Part shown: piece after piece, positions 16,391-26,222 of the stretch | How the letters are laid out: each line of letters begins with the position of its first letter | Position numbering within the stretch: position 1 is the first letter of the stretch | Origin: Hyphomicrobiaceae bacterium | GTDB taxonomy: Bacteria; Pseudomonadota; Alphaproteobacteria; Rhizobiales; HXMU1428-3 | DNA length: 37,244 nt | Assembly: GCA_021775775.1 (NCBI GenBank) | Contig: JAJFHF010000013.1 | Location: 1 to 37,244, forward strand | Direction of reading: 5' to 3' | Program-made: the position numbers and the translations under genes | The notes under the pieces: generated by a model | Seen by the model: the letters and a program-made list of their open reading frames with translations, nothing else | Told to the model about the DNA's origin: nothing | Database searches by the model: none

Positions 16391-16438
16391 ATAATGCCTT
16401 TAAATGATTTGGAACAACTACGTGAGGGCAATAGGTAA

Positions 16439-16648
16439 ATGGCTGACGAAATTGAACCTGAATGTCAAGAGGGTGATATCGCCAAAAGAAAAGAGTCTGA
16501 AGACGGAGAAATCGTTATTGTGCCCATATCTTCAAGAGGACACTATCCTGATGAGCCTCATTACTACGAAATAGGGCCTAATGTTTACTTTGATGGTGCT
16601 CAGATGAGAGAGCTAGGGCTAGAAGGTTTCAAAAAAATAATTAGATGA
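16439..16648 (+). CDS. small acidic hypothetical protein
   Basis: ORF with GAGGG about 11 nt upstream. Confidence 0.55.
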   Translation: MADEIEPECQEGDIAKRKESEDGEIVIVPISSRGHYPDEPHYYEIGPNVYFDGAQMRELGLEGFKKIIR

Positions 16649-16953
16649 TAAATCGACGCAAACTCTTACAAGCACTAGGCTGTTCAGGATTGGTGTTAAC
16701 CTTGCCGATTGGGCAGGAGGCTCAGAAGACGCCAGAGACAGCCTCCCAAGATATTCCAGATTTAATGAGCCCTCGGTTTATTGAGGTGAATGTCATGTAC
16801 AGGTTTACCCGCAGTGATCAGTGGAGCGCTAAGGAACAGGATGCATTGATGAAACTCCAGCAGCCAGCCGCTCAATACAACCAAATTAAGCCTAAAAACA
16901 ATAAAGGCAGGCCATCACTATATTTTCAGGCACAAAACCTGTCAAAGACTTAA
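16645..16953 (+). CDS. RR-type signal-like N-terminus fused to portal-like fragment
   Basis: MINRRKLLQALGCSGLVLTLP then WSAKEQDALMKLQQPAAQYNQIKPK, similar to portal WSSEEQEILRKRQQPDTYYNQIRLK at 19283. Confidence 0.5.
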   Translation: MINRRKLLQALGCSGLVLTLPIGQEAQKTPETASQDIPDLMSPRFIEVNVMYRFTRSDQWSAKEQDALMKLQQPAAQYNQIKPKNNKGRPSLYFQAQNLSKT

Positions 16954-17021
16954 GACACTTAATCATAAGCTAAGTGCATAGAGGCACAATCTTAACTCAC
17001 CTAGAGCCAAACTTACACAAC

Positions 17022-17046
17022 AACCCGCTTCACGGCGGGTTTTTTA
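17022..17046 (+). terminator. intrinsic terminator (AACCCGC/GCGGGTT)
   Basis: Stem 17022-17028/17035-17041 then T-run and ATTGGAAA. Confidence 0.8.
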
Positions 17047-17062
17047 TTGGAAAGATTTCTAA

Positions 17063-17425
17063 ATGACAAAACGCCTTATAAAGCCAGTAAGAAACGGAAG
17101 AGATGTTTTATACGGTGTTCATAGCAAGAAAGACGGCCGCTATTATTGGGCCTCTCAGGAAGATGGTGAGGCTGTTAAATACACAATCGACATGAAGCAA
17201 TGGATGGATGAAGACGAAACCATCACAGATGTAACAGAAGCTGGCAGTGCCCAAACAGAAAAAGAGCTCACTGATACATCTGTCACATACATGATTAAAA
17301 AGGCTGGCTGCATTGAATCGTTGATTACAACATCAACAGGCGAAACCAAGGTGGTTAACTTACACATTGTAGAGCCGTGCACATATGTAAGAGATAGCTA
17401 CCGTAGTGACGGGTACTGGGGTTAA
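17063..17425 (+). CDS. hypothetical phage protein
   Basis: ORF between terminator and TerS. Confidence 0.55.
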   Translation: MTKRLIKPVRNGRDVLYGVHSKKDGRYYWASQEDGEAVKYTIDMKQWMDEDETITDVTEAGSAQTEKELTDTSVTYMIKKAGCIESLITTSTGETKVVNLHIVEPCTYVRDSYRSDGYWG

Positions 17426-17434
17426 GGGGGTATT

Positions 17435-17869
17435 ATGGGGGTACTGAAAAACACAAAGTGGGAGTTGTTCGCCCAAGAAATATTAAAAGGTGAGACAGCG
17501 GACCAAGCTTATGTAAACGCAGGTTATAAAAAGAACCGCAAAAACGCCGCTCGCTTGAAGACAAATGAGGACATCATGGCCAGAATTGATGCCCTAAAGA
17601 GGACAGCGGCTATAAAAGCGGTTGTTGATCGGGCTTGGGTACTAGAGCACTTGAAGGAAAATGCTCTTGTTAGTATGGGAAAAATGAGAGTCAAAGATGA
17701 GAACGGGATCCTTGCTGAAACCAATCATAATCCATCGGCTGCAAATGCAGCTTTAAAACTTCTGGGCCAAGAACTTGAAGGCATGTTTATTGATGTCAAA
17801 AAACAAATTGACGATGACGGCAAGGCTGTTGTCCCAGTGATAAATGTTACCATCGGAACTGAATCTTAA
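17435..17869 (+). CDS. terS: terminase small subunit
   Basis: KWELFAQEILKGETADQAYVNAGYKKNRKNAARLKTNEDIMARI; immediately upstream of TerL. Confidence 0.85.
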   Translation: MGVLKNTKWELFAQEILKGETADQAYVNAGYKKNRKNAARLKTNEDIMARIDALKRTAAIKAVVDRAWVLEHLKENALVSMGKMRVKDENGILAETNHNPSAANAALKLLGQELEGMFIDVKKQIDDDGKAVVPVINVTIGTES

Positions 17870-19298
17870 TCTTCACCCCAAGCAGGGTGAGGCTTTCTTA
17901 TCTAAAGCCACTGAGATTTTGTATGGCGGTGCAGCTGGTGGTGGAAAATCTCATTTAATGCGTGTAGCGGCTATTATTTGGGCATCACAAATACCAGGGC
18001 TGCAAATTTATTTATTCCGTCGCATTAAAGAGGATTTGGTCAAAAACCACATTGAGGGGCCCAAGGGTCTTAGGACGCTGCTAGCAGGCTGGGAGCGTGA
18101 GGGCTTTGTTACCATCGTAGAAGATGAAATAAGGTTCTGGAACGGCTCTAAAATCTATTTATGCCACTGTAAGGATGCGAAGCACCGGTTTAAATATCAA
18201 GGTGCTGAAATCCATGTTCTGTTGATTGATGAGCTTACCCATTTTCCTGAAGAAGTTTACCGCTACCTAAGAGGGCGGTGTCGGATGGTCGGGCTTAAAG
18301 TGCCAAAGCAGTATGTGGGGCAATTCCCTTGCATCATCGCATCGAGCAATCCAGGTGGCACGGGTCATCTTTGGGTTAAGAATACGTTCATTGATTTCGC
18401 TAGGCGTATGGAGATTGTGAGGACTGAGAAAGGTGAGGGAGGGATGCTTCGTCAATATATCCCTGCGAAGGTAGATGACAACCCATCCTTAATGAAAGAC
18501 GATCCTGAATATATCAGTAAATTACAGGGCCTTGGTAAAGATGAGCTTGTCGCCGCCATGCTTGAGGGAGATTGGAATCAAGTCGAAGGCGCTTTCTTTA
18601 ACGAGTTTTCACGTGACAAACATGTGATAGAGCCATTTGCCATACCTCAAGAGTGGACCAAATTTAGATCATTTGATTGGGGCAGTGCCAAGCCATTTTC
18701 TTGTGGCTGGTGGGCTGTTGTATCAGATAACTATAGAACAAAATGTGGCAAAACAATACCGCGCGGGGCTTTGATTAGATACCGCGAATATTACGGCTGT
18801 GTGAAGGGGAAGCCTGACACTGGGCTTAAGATGAAAAGCTTTAAGGTTGCAGAGAAAATCAAAGCGAAGGATGACGGCGACAAGATAGCTTACGGAGTTG
18901 CTGACCCTGCGATATTTGCAGTGACCGACGGGCCATCAATCGCGGAAAAAATGCGTAAGGCAAAAATATTCTGGCGCAAAGCTGACAATAAGCGGATTAG
19001 CAGGAGCGGCGTGCAAGGTGGCTGGGATCAAATTAGGGACCGGCTTGGGGGGGAGGGTGATAACCCAATGATTTATTGGTTTAGCACTTGCTTAGATTCA
19101 ATCCGGACCATGCCAGCGCTACAGCATGATCCGGTACGACCTGAAGACTTAGACACAAAATCAGAAGATCATATAGCAGATGAGACACGCTATGCCTGCA
19201 TGAGCAGGCCTTACATTGCATCAAGATCTAGCGATAAGCCAATACGGGATGATTATTATTCAAATGAGGATCAAGGAAATTCATGGATGACAGCTTAA
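17844..19298 (+). CDS. terL: terminase large subunit
   Basis: YGGAAGGGKSHLMRVAAIIWA Walker A, VLLIDELTHFPEEVYRYLRGR Walker B; start may be slightly downstream of 17844. Confidence 0.95.
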   Translation: MLPSELNLNLHPKQGEAFLSKATEILYGGAAGGGKSHLMRVAAIIWASQIPGLQIYLFRRIKEDLVKNHIEGPKGLRTLLAGWEREGFVTIVEDEIRFWNGSKIYLCHCKDAKHRFKYQGAEIHVLLIDELTHFPEEVYRYLRGRCRMVGLKVPKQYVGQFPCIIASSNPGGTGHLWVKNTFIDFARRMEIVRTEKGEGGMLRQYIPAKVDDNPSLMKDDPEYISKLQGLGKDELVAAMLEGDWNQVEGAFFNEFSRDKHVIEPFAIPQEWTKFRSFDWGSAKPFSCGWWAVVSDNYRTKCGKTIPRGALIRYREYYGCVKGKPDTGLKMKSFKVAEKIKAKDDGDKIAYGVADPAIFAVTDGPSIAEKMRKAKIFWRKADNKRISRSGVQGGWDQIRDRLGGEGDNPMIYWFSTCLDSIRTMPALQHDPVRPEDLDTKSEDHIADETRYACMSRPYIASRSSDKPIRDDYYSNEDQGNSWMTA

Positions 19299-21193
19299 AC
19301 GCTCAATCACCCCAAGACGGGGAGGCTAAGCCTAATACATTTCTTGATGGTGAAAAACTAACAAAAATGTTCAAGGCCTATGGGAGCGCAAAAGAAGAGG
19401 AGATTAGTCTTGCGCGGCGTTGTTGGGATTTTTACCATGGCTATCAGTGGAGCTCTGAAGAGCAGGAAATTTTAAGAAAGCGCCAGCAACCTGATACGTA
19501 TTACAACCAAATCAGATTGAAAGTTAACGCATTTGTTGGTTTGCAAGAAAATATGCGGCGCGATCCAAAAGCATTTGCACGCACTCCTAAGCCTAATAGC
19601 CAAAAATTGGCGGAGGGCGCAACTAAAATATTGAGGTTCATCACTGACAACAATAATTTTGCGAATATTGAGGCCCGCGTTACGCTACGTGGCATTGTTG
19701 GGGGGTATGATGGTATTGAGTTTGATATAGAACCTGACGGCGATCAAAGTGAGATTGTCATCTCTCCTATTTCTAAAAACACCTTCTTTTATGATCCACG
19801 CTCTGAAGAGCAAGATTTCTCTGATGCTAAATCTATGGGCACAGCTAAGTGGGTGGATATTGAAGATGTAAAAGCCCTCTTCCCTCATAAGACTGACTTC
19901 ATTGATGAGATAGTAAGCGCAGCGGAAACTAACGATTATTCTTCTTTTGAAAAGGAGCAGGATAAAAAGGATACATGGGTTGAGTTTGGGAAAAAACGTA
20001 TGTGGATTGTTGAGCATTGGTATTTAAACAAAGGCCAGTGGCATTGCGCACACCACTGCGGAATTTACGTCATTAATGAGCAGATAAGTCCCTTTGTCGA
20101 CGACAAGGGCAAGACCATGCATCGCTATGAGCTTTGGACCCCCTTGATGGACGAAGCGGGCATGAGGTACGGCGCTGTTAAAGACATGATTCCGATCCAA
20201 AGCGCTATAAACAAGCGCCACTCCAGCGCCCTGCATAACATGTCGAAAAAGACAATTGTATATGAAGAAGGGTCTGTTGAAGACATCCAGGAGGCAAGGC
20301 GGCAACTTCACAAAGCTGATGGTGTGGTTGAGGTCAATCCTGGCGGTATGCGTTTTGAGATCATCTCAAATGATAGCGAGGCATCAGGACAGCTAAGTTT
20401 ATTACAACATGACTTGGCTCAGATGAATGAGATGGGGCCTAACAACGCTTTAACAGGGCGTGGCACGGAGAGCCAATCTGGTATTGCCATCCAAGAGCAA
20501 AAACACTCAGGCGTTACAGAGCAAAGCCCTCAACTGCAAGAATTGCGCAATTGGAAAATTAGAGGCTACCGCAAAATGTGGAACCTTGCCCGTCAGTTTT
20601 GGACAACAGAACGTTATATTCGTGTAGCGGAGGACGGTGGTACAGCGCAGTTCTTAGGATTAAACCAAATCGGGATTGATGAGCAAACAGGAAAGTTTGC
20701 GGTACAAAACAAGGTCGAAGACATGGATGTCGAAATCATCTTGGATGAAGGTCCTGATACAGTGACAGTCCAGCAAGAAGATTTCAGAACTTTATTAGAA
20801 GTGGCCCCGTTCTTAAAGCAAAATGGGCAGCCATTACCGCCAGAAGTTATTTTTGAGGCAACTCCTTTGAGCTCCAAAGACAAGATCATGCAAAAGCTGC
20901 AAGAGAGCGAAGCTAAGACCCAGCAAATGCAGCAGCATCAAATGCAGCAAGAGCAACGCAAGCAATCACTGTTAGAGCAAGAGTTCCAGCTCAAGTTGGC
21001 TGAGATCCAAGCAGGCATTCAAGAAACAGTTAGTAAAACAGGATTAAACAATGCCAAGGCACTCAAAGAGGCCCAGGCGGCTGATGTTTTAGATGAACAG
21101 GACAGAGTGGACTTGATCCCCCTTGACCCTTACCAGGGCCGCGACCAAGGAATTGTCTACCCTGATCAGATCCCACAGGAATTTGTTCAATAA
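19283..21193 (+). CDS. portal protein, P22-like
   Basis: FYHGYQWSSEEQEILRKRQQPDTYYNQIRLKVNAFVGLQENMRRDPKAF... Confidence 0.9.
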   Translation: MDDSLNAQSPQDGEAKPNTFLDGEKLTKMFKAYGSAKEEEISLARRCWDFYHGYQWSSEEQEILRKRQQPDTYYNQIRLKVNAFVGLQENMRRDPKAFARTPKPNSQKLAEGATKILRFITDNNNFANIEARVTLRGIVGGYDGIEFDIEPDGDQSEIVISPISKNTFFYDPRSEEQDFSDAKSMGTAKWVDIEDVKALFPHKTDFIDEIVSAAETNDYSSFEKEQDKKDTWVEFGKKRMWIVEHWYLNKGQWHCAHHCGIYVINEQISPFVDDKGKTMHRYELWTPLMDEAGMRYGAVKDMIPIQSAINKRHSSALHNMSKKTIVYEEGSVEDIQEARRQLHKADGVVEVNPGGMRFEIISNDSEASGQLSLLQHDLAQMNEMGPNNALTGRGTESQSGIAIQEQKHSGVTEQSPQLQELRNWKIRGYRKMWNLARQFWTTERYIRVAEDGGTAQFLGLNQIGIDEQTGKFAVQNKVEDMDVEIILDEGPDTVTVQQEDFRTLLEVAPFLKQNGQPLPPEVIFEATPLSSKDKIMQKLQESEAKTQQMQQHQMQQEQRKQSLLEQEFQLKLAEIQAGIQETVSKTGLNNAKALKEAQAADVLDEQDRVDLIPLDPYQGRDQGIVYPDQIPQEFVQ

Positions 21194-21216
21194 CCAATTT
21201 GTAAATGTTGAGTACC

Positions 21217-21241
21217 AACCCGCTTTTTTAGGCGGGTTTTT
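21217..21241 (+). terminator. intrinsic terminator (AACCCGC/GCGGGTT)
   Basis: Stem 21217-21223/21232-21238 then TTTTTT. Confidence 0.8.
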
Positions 21242-21373
21242 TGTTGCCTGCGCGCAGGGCAGAAAACAGCGCGTTTCGTTTGCTCTTAACGACAAAGGGG
21301 CACTTCGGCATCGCCAGCCGTAACCAGGCGCTTCGTGACCAGCAACGATAAGCGGAAAAAAGGATGAAAGCTT

Positions 21374-22246
21374 ATGACCACCGAAAACGAACCTAACATT
21401 GATAGCATTTTTGATGATGAATTTGAGACTGAAGACGCAGGCGTTAATGCAGCGGATGAGGCTCAAGGCGAGACTACTAAAGAGGTGGTGGAGCCACAAC
21501 CTGAGCCAGAAGGAGACGTCTCTCAAAACGAGACCGAAACGGAAGGTGAGGGGCAACCTGATCAAGATGCCGAAGGTAAAGCTTCGCACATGGTGCCTAT
21601 AGCAGAAATCCAAAAGACGCGGGAGCAGCGTAACGAGTACAAAGCCCAGGTCGAAACGGCTCAAGCTGAATTAAATAATGTTCAGCAATACACCGCGAAA
21701 CTTGAGCAAGAGCACCGCAATTTACTTAACTATTTGGAACAGCAGAACAAGCAGACCAATCAGCAACCTGTTGCGCCTGATCCTTTAGAGGACCCTCAAG
21801 GTTATGAGAGCCATATATTGGGCCAGGCACAACAGGCTTTAAACCCCATCCAAGAACAAATAGCCGAAATTAAGCTTGGGCAATCGCATTCCAATGCAGT
21901 CGCCACTTATGGCAACGACGTTGTGAATGCGGCTGTTCAAGCGGCTGATGCGGCTGGGGTTGGGCAACAGCTCAGGGTTAATTCTCAAAACCCATATGCC
22001 GAAGCCGTGGCTTGGTATCAGACCCAACAATTACGACAAGAAGTCGGGAATGATCCAGCCGCTTACAAAGCCCAGGTCATGAAGGAAGCCCGCGAGCAAG
22101 CGCTCGAAGAGCTGAAAGCTGAACAGTCTCAAGGAAACGCAAATCCAAAGATTCCGCCCTCTATCCGCAACGTTACGGACGCTGGTAACGGACAGGCTCA
22201 AGTCCTGTCGGATGAGGACCATTTTAATAAACTCTTTGATGACTAA
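21374..22246 (+). CDS. scaffolding protein
   Basis: Acidic N-terminus, long coiled coil, between portal and capsid. Confidence 0.75.
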   Translation: MTTENEPNIDSIFDDEFETEDAGVNAADEAQGETTKEVVEPQPEPEGDVSQNETETEGEGQPDQDAEGKASHMVPIAEIQKTREQRNEYKAQVETAQAELNNVQQYTAKLEQEHRNLLNYLEQQNKQTNQQPVAPDPLEDPQGYESHILGQAQQALNPIQEQIAEIKLGQSHSNAVATYGNDVVNAAVQAADAAGVGQQLRVNSQNPYAEAVAWYQTQQLRQEVGNDPAAYKAQVMKEAREQALEELKAEQSQGNANPKIPPSIRNVTDAGNGQAQVLSDEDHFNKLFDD

Positions 22247-22257
22247 GGACAAACACA

Positions 22258-23364
22258 ATGACAATGACAACCACCCCCCCAGAAATGAAAAAACAAGATT
22301 GGGAACAATCGTTCCATGAAGAATATGTACGCGAAAGCGGATATAAATCTTTCATGGGTAAATCGCCCATGTCTGTGATCCAGGTGAAGGCAGAAAATAA
22401 AATTCCAGGCGAATCTTTAACTCTCTCGTTGTCTTCACGGCTAACAGGTGCTGGTGTGAGCGGCGTAAATAATGATCTGGTTGGTTCTGAGGAACCTTTA
22501 GGTCTTTTCACTCACAAAATCCCCGTGCAAGAACGTATTCACGGTGTTCTGCTTTCTAAATCTGAGGCCCGTGCATCAGCTGCGGACCAACGAGCAATTG
22601 TAAAGCCATTGCTTAAAGATTGGGAGATTGACCAAACTCGCAACGATATTTCAGATGCTATGTTAATGGCGCAAAGCAACAAGACATTGGTTGCGCCGCT
22701 AAACACACTGCATAATGCAGAAGCTTCAGTAGCAGAGAAAAACAGCTGGATTACTGATAATGAAAACCGTGTTTTGTTTGGTGCTTCTAAAAGCAATCTG
22801 GTGTCTGGTGACTTCGCAGCTTCATTGGCAACCGTTGACGCGGCCGGTGATAAGTTTACCGGCGCACGTCTCTCTCTGATGAAGCGCATTGCCAAGACAA
22901 CCTCACCTCACATCCGCCCAATTCGGATACAGGGCAAGGGCCGTGAGTATTTTGTGGCATTCACAGACACGCGCGCTTTCCGTGATTTAAAGGAAGATTT
23001 GCGCACTGTGAATTCAGATGCCCGTGAGCGTAATGTCAACTCAAATCCTATTTTCCAAGATGGTGAGTTGATTTATGACGGTGTCATTGTTTGTGAGATT
23101 CCTGAATTGCCTGTTTTTGCAGGCGCAGGTGCCTCAGCTATTGACGTGTCTCCAGCGCTTCTTTGTGGTGCTCAAGCCATCGCGATGGGGTGGGGCCAGC
23201 GTCCGCAATACAAAAAACGGTTAGAAGATGACTACGGTCGCCGTATTGGTCGTGCGATTGAGGAATATATCGGGATAAACAAGATCCAGCGCTTCAAAGC
23301 AGGTGACCCTTTAATTGACCATGGCATGGTCTCAGGCTTCTTTGCCGGTGTAGAAGACGCTTAA
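22258..23364 (+). CDS. major capsid protein (N4-gp56/DUF4043-like)
   Basis: Position after scaffold; KNPVIQVKAEN..LTLSLSSRLTGAGVSG type sequence. Confidence 0.8.
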   Translation: MTMTTTPPEMKKQDWEQSFHEEYVRESGYKSFMGKSPMSVIQVKAENKIPGESLTLSLSSRLTGAGVSGVNNDLVGSEEPLGLFTHKIPVQERIHGVLLSKSEARASAADQRAIVKPLLKDWEIDQTRNDISDAMLMAQSNKTLVAPLNTLHNAEASVAEKNSWITDNENRVLFGASKSNLVSGDFAASLATVDAAGDKFTGARLSLMKRIAKTTSPHIRPIRIQGKGREYFVAFTDTRAFRDLKEDLRTVNSDARERNVNSNPIFQDGELIYDGVIVCEIPELPVFAGAGASAIDVSPALLCGAQAIAMGWGQRPQYKKRLEDDYGRRIGRAIEEYIGINKIQRFKAGDPLIDHGMVSGFFAGVEDA

Positions 23365-23390
23365 TTTTTACTTAAAACAGCAAACACAAC

Positions 23391-23427
23391 AACCCAAGGC
23401 GATTGATTTTGCCTTGGGTTTATTATT
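23391..23427 (+). terminator. terminator-like hairpin
   Basis: AACCCAAGGC (23391-23400) / GCCTTGGGTT (23411-23420). Confidence 0.6.
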
Positions 23428-23447
23428 CAAACAAAAGGATTATCACT

Positions 23448-23648
23448 GTGAAAATTACATATGCGGGAGATGCACAAGAGGTTAAAACTCAAGGCATTAC
23501 CTTCCCAAAAGACAAGGCTGTCGATGTCGATGATGAGCAGATTATTGCCCGTCTTTCCAACAACAAGTATTTCAAGGTTGAAGAGGCGAAAAAAGCGCCA
23601 ACCGCCAAAAAAGCCAAAGAGACTAAACAGGTAAAAAATGAAGACTAA
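23448..23648 (+). CDS. small head-associated protein, GTG start
   Basis: AAAGGAT upstream of GTG at 23448; Lys-rich tail. Confidence 0.55.
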   Translation: MKITYAGDAQEVKTQGITFPKDKAVDVDDEQIIARLSNNKYFKVEEAKKAPTAKKAKETKQVKNED

Positions 23649-23979
23649 AACCAAGCACGATCTCGTGACGCGGGTTTTAAGAATTGTTCTTGGCGTTATC
23701 GACTCTTCTGAGGTGCCTGGAGCTGAAGACCAGCGCGATGCTCTAGACCTCTATGGATCCCTTTATGAAGAGCTTGCGCATAAGGGCATCTCCTATTGGG
23801 CAGAGGATGAAATTCCAGTCGCCATAATTGATCCTCTAGCAACTATTATCGGTATGCGGCTCGCCCCGTCCTTTGGAAAAGTTAGGGATATTGGGCAGGA
23901 AGAATATGCCCTAAAAAAGCTGAGACAGCATACGTCAAAAGCCTATGAAGACAGACCTGTTATTGTGGACTTTATGTAA
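23638..23979 (+). CDS. head-completion / gp4-like protein
   Basis: Position between capsid and gp10-like gene; helical. Confidence 0.5.
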   Translation: MKTKTKHDLVTRVLRIVLGVIDSSEVPGAEDQRDALDLYGSLYEELAHKGISYWAEDEIPVAIIDPLATIIGMRLAPSFGKVRDIGQEEYALKKLRQHTSKAYEDRPVIVDFM

Positions 23980-25371
23980 ATGCCACTTGTCCCTATTGCC
24001 TTCCCAAAGAAATCAAATCCGGCGAGATACAAAGCACATGGTGCAGCCAGGCTATTAAATGCTTATGTTGAGGAAGTTGGAGAGGAAGGTAAAAAGCCGC
24101 TTAGCCTCTATTGCTCAGATGGTTTGAAAGTATTTGCTGATACGGGGTCTAAGCTGCCGTGTCGTGGGGCTATAGCTTTTGATCATGAAGCTTTTATCGT
24201 TGTTGGTTATCACCTTTATCGTTTAACGCCATCTGGTAAGACTTTTAAAATTGGTACGATTGCAGGCAAAGGTCCTATCTCCATAGACCACAACCAGCAT
24301 AGGCCTACCCAAATAGCCATCGTTAGTGAAGACGGTGGTAATTATGTGCTGGAAGGTGGAAAGCTTACAAGTAATCCTGACAAGGATCTAATTAAACCTA
24401 ATTCTGTGGCGTTTCTGAACCAGTATCTGGTCTATTTCCATAGAGACGGTCGCATTACATCGACTGCAATAAGTGACGCAACAGATATCAACGCTTTAGA
24501 TTATGACAGCGCTGAGTACAGTTCAGACCGTACCTTAAAAGGCGTTGCGAAGGGATCTGAGTTATGGGTCTTTGGTGAAAAAACCATTGAAATTTGGCAG
24601 CCGGCTGGTGGAGAGGGGCTTCCATTCTTACGCCAGGACGCAATTGAAATTGGCACACTCTCAGGTGCTTCAGTTCAGACATATGATGGCATTGCGTTTT
24701 GGGTTGCAGATGATCGCACAGTCAGGGCGGCAAAGGGCTATGATGCCCAAAAAATATCAACTCATGCCGTAGATCGAGATTTAGCCAAAGTTAAAGATCC
24801 AGAGACGATCACCTCCATGGTGTGGAATTCCGTTGGTCATACATTCTATTCTATCACCAGTGATGAATTTACCTGGGTGTATGATTTAACAACAGGTCTT
24901 TGGCATGAGCGTCAATCTCATGAACGTAAGAATTGGCGCTGCGGGGTAGCCTTCGAGTTTCGTGGCAAGAAGCTTTTTGGTGATAACAAAACAGGGATTA
25001 TTTACGAACAAGACGTTGAAGTTTTCACAGAAGGCGAAGCCCCTTTGCCATGGAAAGCGTTGCTTTCCATTACTCACGCAACGCCAAATAGATTGATCAT
25101 GAATGAACTGCTCATTGATGCTGTCACAGGGATGACCGAAAGCAATCAAGAAGCTTTCATTAATGTCCGTGTTTCAAGAGATAACGCCCATACCTGGTTT
25201 GCAAATAGACAGCTGAGCTTGGGCGCAGTGGGCGAGTACTCAAAACGTCTAAAGGCCAACAGATTTGGGGCTTCAAAAAAAGATGGGTTCGTTATTGAGC
25301 TTTCATCTTCAGACGAAACGGTTCGAGCTATATCCGGAATATATGCTGATATTGAAAAGATAGGAATTTAA
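23980..25371 (+). CDS. P22 gp10-like packaged DNA stabilisation protein
   Basis: NPARYKAHGAARLLNAYVEEVGEEGKKPLSLYCSDGLKVFADTG...; WVADDRTVRAAKGYDAQKISTHAVDR. Confidence 0.8.
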   Translation: MPLVPIAFPKKSNPARYKAHGAARLLNAYVEEVGEEGKKPLSLYCSDGLKVFADTGSKLPCRGAIAFDHEAFIVVGYHLYRLTPSGKTFKIGTIAGKGPISIDHNQHRPTQIAIVSEDGGNYVLEGGKLTSNPDKDLIKPNSVAFLNQYLVYFHRDGRITSTAISDATDINALDYDSAEYSSDRTLKGVAKGSELWVFGEKTIEIWQPAGGEGLPFLRQDAIEIGTLSGASVQTYDGIAFWVADDRTVRAAKGYDAQKISTHAVDRDLAKVKDPETITSMVWNSVGHTFYSITSDEFTWVYDLTTGLWHERQSHERKNWRCGVAFEFRGKKLFGDNKTGIIYEQDVEVFTEGEAPLPWKALLSITHATPNRLIMNELLIDAVTGMTESNQEAFINVRVSRDNAHTWFANRQLSLGAVGEYSKRLKANRFGASKKDGFVIELSSSDETVRAISGIYADIEKIGI

Positions 25372-25373
25372 TT

Positions 25374-26219
25374 ATGGCATTTTTTGACGCGGCCCTTGGC
25401 CTTGGGGGAACTGCCCTTGGTGGGTATTTTGCCTCTAGAGAAAACAGAAAAGCACGCAAAGGCCTTGCAAGAGCAGGGCGAGCCGCTGAAGGAGATTTGC
25501 GTGCAGGTTATGATGATGCCCTTGGATTCTTAGATCAAGGACACGGGGATGCATCTAAGTACCTCACGCCTTACGTCGATTCTGGTCAAGCTGGGCAGAA
25601 ACTTTATCACGATGCTTTAGGGATAAATGGCGGCGAAGCCCAAAAATCCTATCACGATGACTTCCAAGATGATCCAGGGTTTCAAGATGGGGTAGATTAT
25701 TCTCTAAACCAGGTTGAGCGTTCGTTCGCAAACAGAGGCGGCGTGAACTCAGGGCGAGCCATGATTGCCTTAGCCGATAATGCTAGAAAAGCAAAATATG
25801 GGGCTTATCAAGATCGTTTATCTCATTTGCGCGGGGTAGGCGAGCTGGGGTTTAACGCCTCACGCGGCCTTGCTGATTTGGCATATAATACAGGAACCAA
25901 CAAGGCTTCATATCGCACAAATTTGGCCAGTGCACTGGCCAGTAATGCAATATCGGGGGCGGGTGGGCAAGCCCAAGCCCATTCTAATAATGCGAATATT
26001 ATTGGAAACACGTTATCTGGTCTTGGTTATCAGTTCGGAAGATTTAACGGGGAAACTAGTGGGCAGCAAGAGGCACAGTATAACCCGATTAATGAGTTGA
26101 GGGATGTTGGTAGTTACCTTCCTTCGTTTGGGCAGGAGCTTCAGGGGAGGCAAAGTCAGCAACGCGGCTTAAAGCGCCAGCCAAGCGCAAACGATCTCAC
26201 ATATTACCTGCAAGGATAA
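25374..26219 (+). CDS. ejection/DNA transfer protein (gp7-like)
   Basis: Gly/Ala-rich N-terminus, DDFQDDPGFQDGVDYSLNQVERSFANRGGVNSGRAMIALAD. Confidence 0.6.
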   Translation: MAFFDAALGLGGTALGGYFASRENRKARKGLARAGRAAEGDLRAGYDDALGFLDQGHGDASKYLTPYVDSGQAGQKLYHDALGINGGEAQKSYHDDFQDDPGFQDGVDYSLNQVERSFANRGGVNSGRAMIALADNARKAKYGAYQDRLSHLRGVGELGFNASRGLADLAYNTGTNKASYRTNLASALASNAISGAGGQAQAHSNNANIIGNTLSGLGYQFGRFNGETSGQQEAQYNPINELRDVGSYLPSFGQELQGRQSQQRGLKRQPSANDLTYYLQG

Positions 26220-26222
26220 GCC

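Noticed and set aside
16390-16395. TATAAT as a promoter for the late genes
   Set aside because: No acceptable -35 at proper distance and it abuts the last stem of the structured region.
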